Assembly: GCA_037447655.1 (NCBI GenBank)
Contig: JBBHKE010000291.1
Coordinates: forward strand, 1 to 11,611
DNA length: 11,611 nucleotides
Direction: 5' to 3'
Origin: Zygnema cylindricum
Taxonomy: Eukaryota; Streptophyta; Zygnematophyceae; Zygnematales; Zygnemataceae
Shown here: positions 1 through 7,442 of the stretch, in pieces
Layout: each line of letters opens with the position of its first letter
Position numbering within the stretch: position 1 is the stretch's first letter
The notes under the pieces: model-generated
The model's database searches: none
Told to the model about the DNA's origin: nothing
What the model saw: only the letters and a program-made list of their open reading frames with translations
Program-made: the position numbers and the translations under genes

Positions 1-161
1 AGCTGCGAACGCACTACCACAATGCCACCATCTCGATTTAGAGACCGGCAGGTCCGTACCCGTTTATTATAGGCGGCTCGAGTATGGATATTCTATAATC
101 TACCTCGTGTTGGACCAGCTTCACGTGCTAATCCAACACTTACTATGTTGGTGTTCTAAAA
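1..161. other. Unassigned flank upstream of element A
   Basis: No reading frame with recognisable motifs and no match to the LTRs elsewhere in the window. The only structure seen is a short inverted repeat, TGTTGGA at 108-114 and TCCAACA at 132-138, about 31 bp overall. Those are typical copia LTR terminal sequences, but they are far too close together to be a normal LTR. It may be decayed upstream sequence of element A (the protease to pre-integrase region is expected here) or an older insertion. Confidence 0.4.
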
Positions 162-1572
162 ATGATGATTTGGCATAAGCGATTCGGGCATGTGCATTTT
201 GATACATAAAAGGGAAAAAGGGAAACAAAAAAGCTTGGTGTAGGAGAGGGCATTTAGTTTAGGGATAATGAAATGATTGATGATTATAGTGGTTGTGCTC
301 AAGGTAAGGCTCACAAACTTCCCTTTCCCAAAGTCGCCACATACAAGGGTGAGAAAGTATTACATCTGGTCCACACAAATATCTGGGGACCTGCAAAAGT
401 ACCTTCGCTTGAAGGAAAGAGGTTTATGGTAACAATAATCGATGATTTGTCTAGATACTCTAGAGTCTAGTTCCTAAAAACAAAGTTTGAAACACCAACT
501 TACTTCAAAGAAAGTAAAGCCTAAAATGAGAAATTGCATGGAACCCCCATAAAGAGAATAAGGAGTGATAATGGGGTAAATATACCTCTAACCAGTTAGA
601 GGAATACTTGAGAGATGAGGGAGTTCAGCACCACAAAAGTGTACCATATAATGCGGAAAAAAATGGGGTAGCTGAGAGGTTGAACCGAATACTAGGAGAT
701 AGTGCATGCAGTAAGTTGGCTGACAAGAAAATATGAAAGAGATTTTGGGTAGAAGCCATGAACTGTGCTAACGACATTAAAAATAGAGTCCTTACCTCAT
801 CCGTATAACGAATGTCACCTTATGAGAGATGGGTTGGAAGGAAACCAAACATCTCTAACCTTTAAGTATTCAGGAGCCAAGTTTACAAGCTTGACACGGA
901 TAGGAAAAATTGGAAACTAGATGTAAAGGGAAAACCTCGATACTTTGTAGGATATGATGACAATGTCAAGGGATTTAGAGTCTATGACTTAGCAAAGAAA
1001 GATATCATTTTGGTCAAACACCTAGTTATGATGGATGAAGAGAAGTAATTTAACCCTTTTAAGTATACCAAGAAGATAAGAATCAGATTTTAGTCTCAAG
1101 GTGAAGAGGTTTCCATCTTTCCCGAAAAGGACACGAGTGAAACAGTGAATGTAGATTTAGGGGAGATTCAAGATTCACGAGATCCACCGGAAACCTCACA
1201 TATTCCTATGGACTTCGAGGAGACACAAAAGAATGAACCGGAATCGGCTTCCATGAATAAGAGAGCTGGTGAGACATTAAGGAGAAATCCAAGCTTTCCC
1301 TCCATCCCAACTTTGGAGTTTGAGCGAGAGAGAAGGAGTAGCAAAAATATTTCAGAAAACCAGGCTGCTCAAAAGCTATCTCACCCAGATAAGCCTCGGT
1401 CATACTTAGAGGCAGTGAACAGTCCAGAGAAAGATAGATGGATTAGGGCCATAAATGATGCGATTGCCTCCATCATGGAAGCAAATACTTGAAAACTAGC
1501 GTATTGTCCTCTAGACAAAAAACTGATTGGCTAAAAATAGGTGTTTAAACTAAAACTGAACCTAGATAATAC
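162..1572 (+). pseudogene. Element A: degenerate copia pol fragment, integrase to start of RT
   Basis: Remnant of a copia-type polyprotein. Domains in order: GAG-pre-integrase zinc region (WHKRFGHV near 170-195; a single CAQGK-type cysteine near 295), integrase core (HTNIWGPAKVPS near 370-405, IDDLSRYS near 440-465, SDNG at 564-575, NGVAERLNR near 664-690), SH3-like integrase C-terminus (YFVGYDDNVKGFRVYD near 940-990), acidic linker (about 1110-1400), and the RT amino-terminal region (SPEKDRWIRAINDAI near 1420-1465, then IG.K.VFK near 1528-1550). The first catalytic Asp of the integrase is Asn (378-380); the second Asp (567-569) and the Glu (674-676) remain. It is broken by many in-frame stops, for example near 468, 521, 806 and 1065, and by frameshifts, for example near 585. 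The longest clean stretch is 1145-1492. The fragment stops dead at 1572 where the LTR of element B starts, and its RT continuation is not found in the window. Certainly non-functional. Confidence 0.88.
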
Positions 1573-1898
1573 TGTTGTTTTTGGAAAGCTTTCAGTCTCA
1601 GCAAATTAGTAAGACAATGGAAATATACATCTATAAGAACACGCGTCGTCGTCTGAAACATAGTGCACGTTTTGGATTTGTACCGACACCAGCATCTACG
1701 TGTCACACATAGAGTAGAGCAACGCAGCAGCGACGCAGATGGGACAAGTACAGTTGCGGTAATCTTTGATATAATTTGTACGAACAACATAGCTACGACG
1801 CAACGAGACAAAACACTGCTGCAGCTAATTAGGTACAATACAAACTCAGGTGCGACGCAGCTACAGATATTTGAATATGATTAAAAATTGAATTGTGT

Positions 1899-2018
1899 AG
1901 CTGTTGTTGATATATATCAAGGCAACGGACAAGATTCATAACAGGATAAACAAGTAACAGTTGCGGTTGATATATATCAAGGCAACGGACGAGATTCATA
2001 ACGGGATAAACAAATAAC
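1899..2018 (+). repeat. 60-bp tandem duplication inside the 5' LTR of element B
   Basis: Two copies with an exact 60-base period. Each contains the 14-base perfect palindrome TTGATATATATCAA (1907-1920 and 1967-1980) followed by an ACGGACnnGATTC box (1925 and 1985). The 3' LTR has only one copy (near 8499-8556), with a broken palindrome. The duplication therefore arose in one LTR after the two diverged, or in a different source copy. Confidence 0.9.
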
Positions 2019-2263
2019 TTGCAGACATGTACTCTACAACAACCGGATGGACGTATCCACACAAGTGTCGCTAAGCCGGCGACAAATATTTGATTAAATC
2101 AGCTGTATACGATTTTCAGTAATATTGATTATAAAGTGATAAATTAGTTTTAACGTGATTAGAAGCACTTGACCTTAGTGGAAGTTTGGTTCTTTGGACG
2201 TATCTCTTAGGGACACTTATATCGGCGGTTCAACATTATGAAGTAGGAAAACTGAGTGTAGAG

Positions 2264-2270
2264 TATAAAA
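2264..2270 (+). promoter_or_regulatory. TATA-like box in the 5' LTR of element B
   Basis: TATAAAA lies about 320 bp before the LTR end, where an LTR promoter is expected, which would put transcription start around 2295 and a leader of about 230 nt before gag. The aligned position in the 3' LTR reads CATATGA (8802-8808). The related solo LTR C has TATAAA at 5236-5241 in similar surrounding sequence. Functional activity cannot be judged. Confidence 0.55.
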
Positions 2271-2522
2271 CTTAGGACGAATAACATTTTATGTATCTAG
2301 ACTTCCAGACTGTGTAATCTGCACACTATTTTTGGGAAACTTCTAAGCTGCATATCTTGGTGTATGTAAGAGCAATTGTGTTGAAAATTTAGGAGTTATT
2401 AGACTTTGTGATACACTATACAGTGGTAGAGTTTGAAGCAGTTTGGACTTTTCTGTCAACTTTGTTGAGCTGTAGAAAGCAGCTGTTGGAAAGGATTCTT
2501 GGTAAGCTTCTGTGGGTGAATT

Positions 2523-3473
2523 ATATTTACTTTTACTACTATTGCTACAGCTCTACCTACTCCAATGGTCGTAAAACAACGGGTTATGGGCCTGTCATCA
2601 AGAATTCCTATATTATCGGGGGAAAAATACGCTTATTGGGCGGATATGGTGGAGACACACTTCAAAAATATTAACCTTTTGGATATTTTGGATGGTTCAC
2701 TGGCGGAAACGGATCCGTCTTGGTCAAAGAAAAATTCGCAAGCTCATTCGCTTTTGAAATTCTGTATCTCAAAAGAATTGGCTATGTCACGGATAAAAAT
2801 GAAAAAGGGGATCGATATCTAGAAATCTCTCAAAGATGATTTTGAAAAGGCTAATATTCAGGAAGAACTATTTTTGGCTGGACGAATTTGGGACTACAAA
2901 TACACGAGTGGCACAGTGGCAGAATATTGTAACAAATTTCGAATACTAATTGATTCTCATGCTTGTGCAGGTGGATCTTTTCCCCAGTTTCAGCGGGCTG
3001 CTTTGCTAATGAGAGGTCTTTTTACTACTATGAAAGCAACGTCTGATAAGCCGAAATAGATAGGTAAAGCTAGCTGGACACTACAGTTAGCTATTAATTT
3101 GATATTCGAAGAGGAAGCAGATTCTAAAATTCTTAATGGTGAAAAACAAGTAGAGGCATTTAGCACAGAATTTGACAAAAAATCTCAGTTTAACCAGAAT
3201 TAGAGTCAGTTTTGACAGTTTAATCAAAGAGGAAATATACAATCTTTCAATACTTTTTTTTATTGTAATGAAAAAGGTCAAGGATATAAATTATGTCCTA
3301 AGCTTAGGAAAGCTAATGAAACAGGTCTGTACAGGCCTGGATGGCAGCAAAGCCAATTTCATCAAGGCTTCACGGGATCATCACAATGAGGAAATGCATT
3401 CTTCTCGGCGTCTTCATCGCATCAGGACGAGTCTTTTTCACTCTCTGACAAAGAGGATGATGATCTATTTGCT
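2523..3473 (+). pseudogene. gag: Element B gag (capsid/nucleocapsid), degenerate
   Basis: Copia-type Gag, the structural protein that forms the particle and packages element RNA. The frame can be followed without a net shift from 2523 to the protease. It reads RIPILSGEKYAYWADMVETH early, a typical copia gag opening (a ligand-like W...M segment). Near the end is a decayed CCHC zinc knuckle: YCNEKG...GYKLC at 3261-3296, in which the first Cys is Phe and the His is Gln, so zinc binding should be lost. Stops occur at 2820-2822, 3057-3059 and twice near 3200-3220. Start candidates are ATA at 2523 (ATG in the 3' LTR copy), ATG 2565 inside the LTR, and ATG 2586 inside the PBS, all in one frame. An acidic Ser-rich stretch (SDKEDDD near 3446-3470) leads into the protease without a stop. 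Confidence 0.82.
2582..2592 (+). other. Primer-binding site of element B, initiator-Met tRNA anticodon-region type
   Basis: GGTTATGGGCC follows the LTR end directly. It is complementary to the conserved anticodon stem-loop of eukaryotic initiator tRNA-Met (GGGCCCAUAACC). Drosophila copia and yeast Ty5 are known to prime from a cleaved half of this tRNA in the same region, rather than from the usual 3' end of the tRNA (PBS TGGTATCAGAGC). No such 3'-end site was found near the LTR end. The ATG inside the site (2586-2588) is in frame with gag. Confidence 0.8.
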
Positions 3474-3720
3474 ATGGCGGCACCAATGGAGGGCGTGAAA
3501 GACAATGGATGGAAAATGGACACGGGAGCGTCGGCCCACATGTGCTGGAACAAGGCAGTTTTTAAAAATTTGAAATCAACAACGGAGAATAATATCTACT
3601 ATGCATGTGGAATGAGTGTGCAAACGTGGGATGTAGGTGATGTCTCCTTGCTAGTTCATGTAGAAGGCAAGGCAGTTGAGAGAACTCTTCATATTGTCCT
3701 CTATGTACCAGATTTATGAA
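3474..3720 (+). pseudogene. Element B protease domain (aspartic, retropepsin-like), degenerate
   Basis: Aspartic protease that matures the copia polyprotein. The active-site triplet Asp-Thr-Gly is intact at 3519-3527 in the context WKMDTGASAHM, the usual copia form (W.hDSGAs.Hm). A downstream LHIVLYVPDL stretch near 3690-3717 matches the conserved ...vLyVPdL end of the family. The domain is in the same frame as gag, so Gag and Pol were probably one open frame with no programmed shift. A single-base loss near 3716 creates a stop and throws the following region into another frame, where coding resumes with KNLFST. Protease length and motif spacing look normal for copia. Confidence 0.85.
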
Positions 3721-4358
3721 AAATTTGTTTTCAACTTATTTGGTAGAAAGTAAAGGGTTTGAGGTCAATCTGAAAAATGGCAGGCAGGTTGTTAGCAAAA
3801 ATGGAAAAATTGCAGCTACGGGAACTAGAGATGCCAGCAGAATGTATCGAATGGATATGCCCGATAATGAATAAAATGATGTTTTGTATTCTGGTGCATC
3901 ATCCTAAGATGAGCTGTGGCATAAGAGATTAGGCCATGTGAACTATGACAGTATGAAAAAGATGGTGAATGCTGGCAAAATAGAAGGAGTCACTTTGTCA
4001 AATGAGTCACCTAAAACGTGTGATGGCTGTGCATTAGGAAAAATACACAGATTACCGTTTCCTGAAGAGTGTGAACATAAAACTACTAAACTTGTGCAAC
4101 TCATTCATTCTAATGTTTTCGGCCTTGCAAAGGTACCATCTGCCGGGGGGATGAAATATATAGTTACGTTTACATATGATTTATCGAGATTCACTAAAGT
4201 CTACTTCATGAAGGCTAAGAGTGAAGTCTTCACTCATTTTCAACACTACAAAGCGTGGGCGGAGAAACTACACGGTTTGCCAATTTTGGAGCTCAAATCT
4301 GACAATGGCGGGGAATATACGTCAAAAGAGTTTGAAACGTTTTACTCAAGGAAGGTAT
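3721..4358 (+). pseudogene. Element B integrase, N-terminal part (before the nested solo LTR)
   Basis: GAG-pre-integrase zinc domain plus the front of the rve integrase core, which would insert element cDNA into the genome. The HHCC finger is recognisable: ELWHKRLGHVNYDSM near 3908-3955, then Cys 4019-4021 and Cys 4028-4030 (TCDGC), followed by LGKIHRLPFP. Core motifs: HSNVFGLAKVPS (4106-4141), DLSRF near 4179, KAWAEKLHG near 4250, SDNGGEYTS with the second catalytic Asp at 4301-4303. The first catalytic Asp is Asn (4112-4114). Stops occur near 3871 and 3904. The longest clean stretch is 3938-4366, whose last residues are already solo-LTR sequence. Coding is split at GGTAT (4354-4358) and resumes at 5704. 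Confidence 0.9.
4354..4358. repeat. Target-site duplication of solo LTR C, left copy (GGTAT)
   Basis: Exact match to 5699-5703. A 5-bp duplication is standard for copia integrases. Together with the TGTTGT/ACAACA ends it fixes the insertion boundaries. Confidence 0.92.
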
Positions 4359-4510
4359 TGTTGTAATTTGAAAGCTTTAGTCCTCAGTAGATGAGGCTGT
4401 GAGGGGAGAACTTTAGGACTTAGAATAATTTTGGCAAGCATGATGTAATACTTACCATATATAGTGTGATAGTAGTAGAAGTGTCCTTGAGTATGTTGTA
4501 CTTCTGCAGA

Positions 4511-4577
4511 GACACGTGTCGGCAATCAAATATTATACAGGTTTTACGGAAAAGTCCCGACGACCATTTACACGTGT
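4511..4577. promoter_or_regulatory. Two CACGTG palindromes in solo LTR C
   Basis: GACACGTGTC at 4511-4520 and ACACGTGT at 4570-4577, both perfect palindromes around the CACGTG E-box/G-box core. A third, TACACGTGTA, lies at 5185-5194, about 45 bp before the TATA box. Such cores are bound by bHLH or bZIP proteins in eukaryotes. That these serve the LTR promoter is inference. Confidence 0.45.
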
Positions 4578-4677
4578 CCTATATCAGACAAATGGATTCG
4601 CATAATCGGACGGACATAATCTGAATCACCTTTAAAGGAAATATATGGTACGGTCTGCCGTAATGACCGTTGAGTTT

Positions 4678-4699
4678 AATCGTGTCGACGGACACGATT
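4678..4699. promoter_or_regulatory. Hairpin/palindrome 1 in solo LTR C
   Basis: Perfect 9-bp arms AATCGTGTC and GACACGATT around the loop GACG. It contains the ACGGACnnGATTC box shared with the element B LTR. The second copy at 4823-4846 has one stem base pair switched from T-A to A-T, keeping the pairing. Probably a U3 regulatory repeat; the role is inferred. Confidence 0.7.
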
Positions 4700-4822
4700 C
4701 ACGCGGGACCACAAGTGACGAAGCACGCCGTACGCGCTCAGGTGTTTCGTACCACATGACCACACTCGGTTGGACTTATGTGACCTATACTGACACACGC
4801 GACAAAAACGAACGGCGGATAC

Positions 4823-4846
4823 GAATCGAGTCGACGGACTCGATTC
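4823..4846. promoter_or_regulatory. Hairpin/palindrome 2 in solo LTR C
   Basis: Perfect 10-bp arms GAATCGAGTC and GACTCGATTC around GACG. It is 146 bp downstream of hairpin 1 and followed, as there, by a GGGACCACA segment (4853-4860), so the repeat unit is larger than the hairpin itself. Confidence 0.7.
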
Positions 4847-5235
4847 GAAGTGGGACCACATTCGGACAAAGCTACTAGACACGCAACAATCATTGCTAAG
4901 ATGTACTCTACATCTAACGGCTATCCGCAAATTCGAAGTTGAGTTGTACGGACGCTTACAGCCGTTTGGACGGACTCACTAATTGCTGACTAAGCAAGTT
5001 GCACAATTCATGTATAGCTCGTATTTGTAAATATCTGAAACAACTCTAATTTGTATGTAGTGAATTAGTTTTTAGTGTTGCAATAGTGAAATTTGATTAA
5101 AGTCATAATTAGGGTTTGGACGCACCTCCGGTACAGTAGACGTACCGTTGACGTACATTGTCTGTATTTAGTACAGTTCTTAATTACACGTGTAGCTATT
5201 TTACTAGGTTAGGTCTCAGTAGATAACTTTGTGAG

Positions 5236-5241
5236 TATAAA
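5236..5241 (+). promoter_or_regulatory. TATA-like box in solo LTR C
   Basis: TATAAA within GTGAGTATAAACTTG, aligning with the TATAAAA of the element B 5' LTR (GTAGAGTATAAAACTTAGG). It sits about 460 bp before the LTR end. Confidence 0.5.
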
Positions 5242-5698
5242 CTTGTAGGACTTAGTTTATTTTGATTATCACAGTTGAGCTCATCAAAGTAATGGCAGAT
5301 TGTTTTTCTCCAGCTTTGATCTGATGGTGTGATCACCCTGATTGATGTCTTTGTATGAAACTTTGTGGAGATCTTTTATGACCTAGAAACTATTTGTTTA
5401 TGTAGTTTCAGTCTGTTCTGCTGTTTCTGTAGAATTCTGTGAGGAGTCTACCTGATTAGTTTGGTAAGCTGTCAAATGTATTTGGGAAACTCTGCAGTTT
5501 ATATCTTTTGGATGCCTCGGTAGATTTGGCTATAACTTTGAGAGGTTATAGTGTTTCAAATTTACTGCATACTGTTGCAGTTTCAGCTGCTTTTATATAT
5601 TGTGGAGTAATCTGTGTTGTCTGAAACATAGCAGTTTTTGGGGGTAGTCTGTGGTGCTTCCAAGAGTAATCCATGGCTAAAATAGGCTATGGACAACA

Positions 5699-5703
5699 GG
5701 TAT
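5699..5703. repeat. Target-site duplication of solo LTR C, right copy (GGTAT)
   Basis: Exact partner of 4354-4358. Integrase coding of element B resumes immediately after it with ...SHKPTVPYSPEQTGV. Confidence 0.92.
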
Positions 5704-6230
5704 AAGTCACAAACCAACTGTTCCATACTCTCCGGAACAAACTGGAGTCTCACAAAGACTAAATCGAACTATCACAGAAAGATCTAGGTCCATGCGTGCG
5801 GATAAGGACGTGGATCCGAAATTCTTGGCTGAAGCATTAAATTCTGCAGTTTATATCAAAAATAGGATACGTTCAAGATCAGTATAAACCACTCCTTACG
5901 ATATCTGGACGGGTAGAAAACGGGATGTCAGTCATTTCAAAGTCTTTGGAAGTAGATGCTTTATTTTGGATACGTTTAACGATTAATTGAAAATGGAACC
6001 AAAGGGATTGCCGGGCATTTTGTTAGGATATGATGATCACTCTAAAGGTTATAGAGTCTTTGTTTTTGAGAGGCAAAAAATTATTGTAGCAATGAACATT
6101 GTTGTCAAAGATGAACTAGACTCGATAGACTTATTTAAAATGACAGAACAACAAAAGCAACAAAAAAAACAACAATATGTCATTTTAGATATCATCCATA
6201 ATATTGTCCCACAAATGTAAAATTCACCAG
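5704..6230 (+). pseudogene. Element B integrase, C-terminal part (after the nested solo LTR)
   Basis: Continues the rve core with SHKPTVPYSPEQTGVSQRLNR. The expected catalytic Glu of the NGVAER motif is Gln (5753-5755). Next come FLAEALNSAVYIKNR near 5823-5868, PYDIW near 5896, then the SH3-like C-terminal segment KVFGSRCF, LPGILLGYDDHSKGYRVF (near 5940-6065). In-frame stops occur at 5885-5887 and near 5983. The longest clean stretch is 5987-6220. A Gln/Lys-rich run (QQKQQKKQQ near 6148-6175) follows in the variable region between integrase and RT. With both the first Asp and the Glu replaced, the integrase would be inactive even without stops. Confidence 0.88.
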
Positions 6231-6499
6231 TGGTAACACAAGAGTCAAAACATAATCGGATTCCCCAACAAGTTCATTTCAAAGCGAACCAACAGCAGTC
6301 AGTGCCAGCGAATCACATCCAGCGCAACAAGCGTAATGCACGGGATCCGACAATTTCAGCCTCAAAATTTCCGAGGGAAGAAGATCTAATAGCCGTCTGC
6401 AAGCAAGTTCTCATTTTGCCTACTCGGCAGCCTTAGGGAGCCTCTCACCATTCGTGAAGCCTTCTCATCACTGGAGCGGAATCACTAGATCTAGGCGGC
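6231..6499 (+). pseudogene. Element B integrase-RT linker, degenerate
   Basis: Variable spacer of the polyprotein, low-complexity and Gln/Lys/Arg-rich, as usual between copia integrase and RT. The reading frame 6230-6436 ends FPREEDLIAVCKQVL..., and the stop at its end comes from a frameshift near 6434, after which LTIREAFSSLE, the normal lead-in to copia RT, continues in another frame. Two more in-frame stops follow near 6488 and 6494, just before ANDEMNSIMEA. Confidence 0.6.
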
Positions 6500-7442
6500 A
6501 AACGATGAAATGAACTCGATCATGGAAGCTCAAACATGGGAGCTTGTGGACCTTCCTCCGGACAGAAAAAGCGATCGGTAGCAAATGGGTATTCAAGGTG
6601 AAGTTAAATCCAGATAATACCATTGAACGATATAAGGCTAAACTTGTGGCAAAGGGGTATAATCAAAAAGAAGGATTTGATTTTGAATAAACATTTTCTC
6701 CCAGTGTAAGATTTCCGACAGATAGGATTTTGCTATCTCTAGCTCCTATACAAGATATGGAAATACATTAGATGGATATAAAGACGGCCTTTTTGCATGG
6801 AGAACTAGAGGAGACCATTTACATGCAACAACCTGAAATGTATGCAGAACCAGGAAAAGAGCACTTAGTATGCAAATTGCTAAAATCTTTGTACAACCTA
6901 AAACACCCCCTAAGCAATGGAATCTAAAACTTGATGACTTTTTCACAAGCCTAGGATTTAAAAAGATAAGTTCTGATCGCTCTGTCTATGTTTTTAAAGG
7001 TGAGGATGGAATAGTGTATATAACGGTGTATGTAGATGATTTACCATTAGTTAGCAAATCAATGGTTAAAATCAACAAAATTAAAATTGCTTTAAACTCA
7101 CGGTTCAATATGAACGACCTCGCTGAGGCAAAATATATTTTGGGTATCCAGGTAGAGAGGGACAAAAAAAGAAGATTAATAAAATTGACTCAAAAGAAGG
7201 TTATTGGAAACATGTTAGATGAATATAGAATGTGGGGGGCAAAACGATGTGCAACACCAATGGAGTTTCGGCATAAGTTAGAGGGCGAAGAAACAGAACC
7301 AGGTGTTATTGTCTGTGAAATTTTTGAGTCAGCGGAGGATGATCCTATGACACTCATACCTTACAAACAGACATTGGGAAGTTTAATATATTTCATGAAC
7401 TCTACTTGTCTTGACATTGCAGCAGCAATTGGGTACTGGGCA
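6500..7442 (+). pseudogene. Element B reverse transcriptase (RVT_2), degenerate
   Basis: Copia-type RT that copies element RNA into DNA. Motifs in order: NDEMNSIMEAQTWELVDLPP (6500-6560), GSKWVFKVKLNPD (about 6580-6616), ERYKAKLVAKGYNQ (6625-6665), TFSPSVRFPTDRILLSLA (6690-6745), [18 protein letters not shown] (6772-6825, carrying a catalytic Asp), [15 protein letters not shown] (6917-6960) and the intact YVDD box at 7029-7040 (VYVDDLPLVSKS), followed by FNMNDLAEAKYILGIQVERD (7106-7160). Stops near 6687 and 6769 and frameshifts near 6575, 6900 and 7440 split it. The longest clean stretch is 6870-7451. The second of these stops replaces the Gln expected in the H-Q-M-D motif. Confidence 0.92.

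Larger units (their letters stand above)
1573..2581 (+). repeat. 5' LTR of element B
   Basis: Direct repeat partner of 8237-9119. Similarity begins at TGTTG and continues to the ACAAC(A/G) end. The start is fixed by the abrupt end of element A coding. The end is fixed by the following GGTTATGGGCC primer site and by the loss of similarity just after ACAACA in the 3' copy. At 1009 bp it is 126 bp longer than the 3' copy, partly because of a 60-bp tandem duplication (1899-2018) and extra sequence around 1735-1800. A TATA-like box lies at 2264-2270. By eye about one base in eight differs from the 3' LTR in the first 170 bp. Confidence 0.87.
4359..5698 (+). mobile_element. Solo LTR C, 1340 bp, inserted in element B integrase
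   Basis: Starts TGTTGT and ends ACAACA (terminal inverted repeat), flanked by an exact 5-bp target duplication GGTAT at 4354-4358 and 5699-5703. Removing it rejoins the integrase frame. There is no PBS, gag or pol inside, so it is a solo LTR left by LTR-LTR recombination. It is related to the element B LTR at the start (GAAAGCTTT region), around the TATA box (5236-5241), and near the end (GGGAAACTCTGCAG, CTATAACTTTGAGAG around 5485-5560). It is considerably longer, with hairpin-forming repeats in the middle. Orientation follows the B LTR similarity. The short reading frames at 4645-4878 (+) and 4676-4930 (-) have no recognisable motif and are by-products of the repeats. Confidence 0.93.

Noticed and set aside
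1899-2018. CRISPR-like repeats.
   Set aside because: Only two contiguous copies without spacers, in a eukaryotic LTR.
1829-2062. A minus-strand frame with an internally repeated peptide.
   Set aside because: The peptide repeat only reflects the 60-bp tandem duplication in the LTR.
2411-2428. First guess that the element B LTR ends at TATACA followed by a TGGTAGAG primer site.
   Set aside because: Similarity between the two LTR copies continues far past this point, to ACAACA at 9119, and a much better PBS (GGTTATGGGCC) follows that end in the 5' copy.
4645-4930. Overlapping frames on both strands in solo LTR C.
   Set aside because: No motif, no homologue in the related LTR of B, and they coincide with the hairpin repeats.
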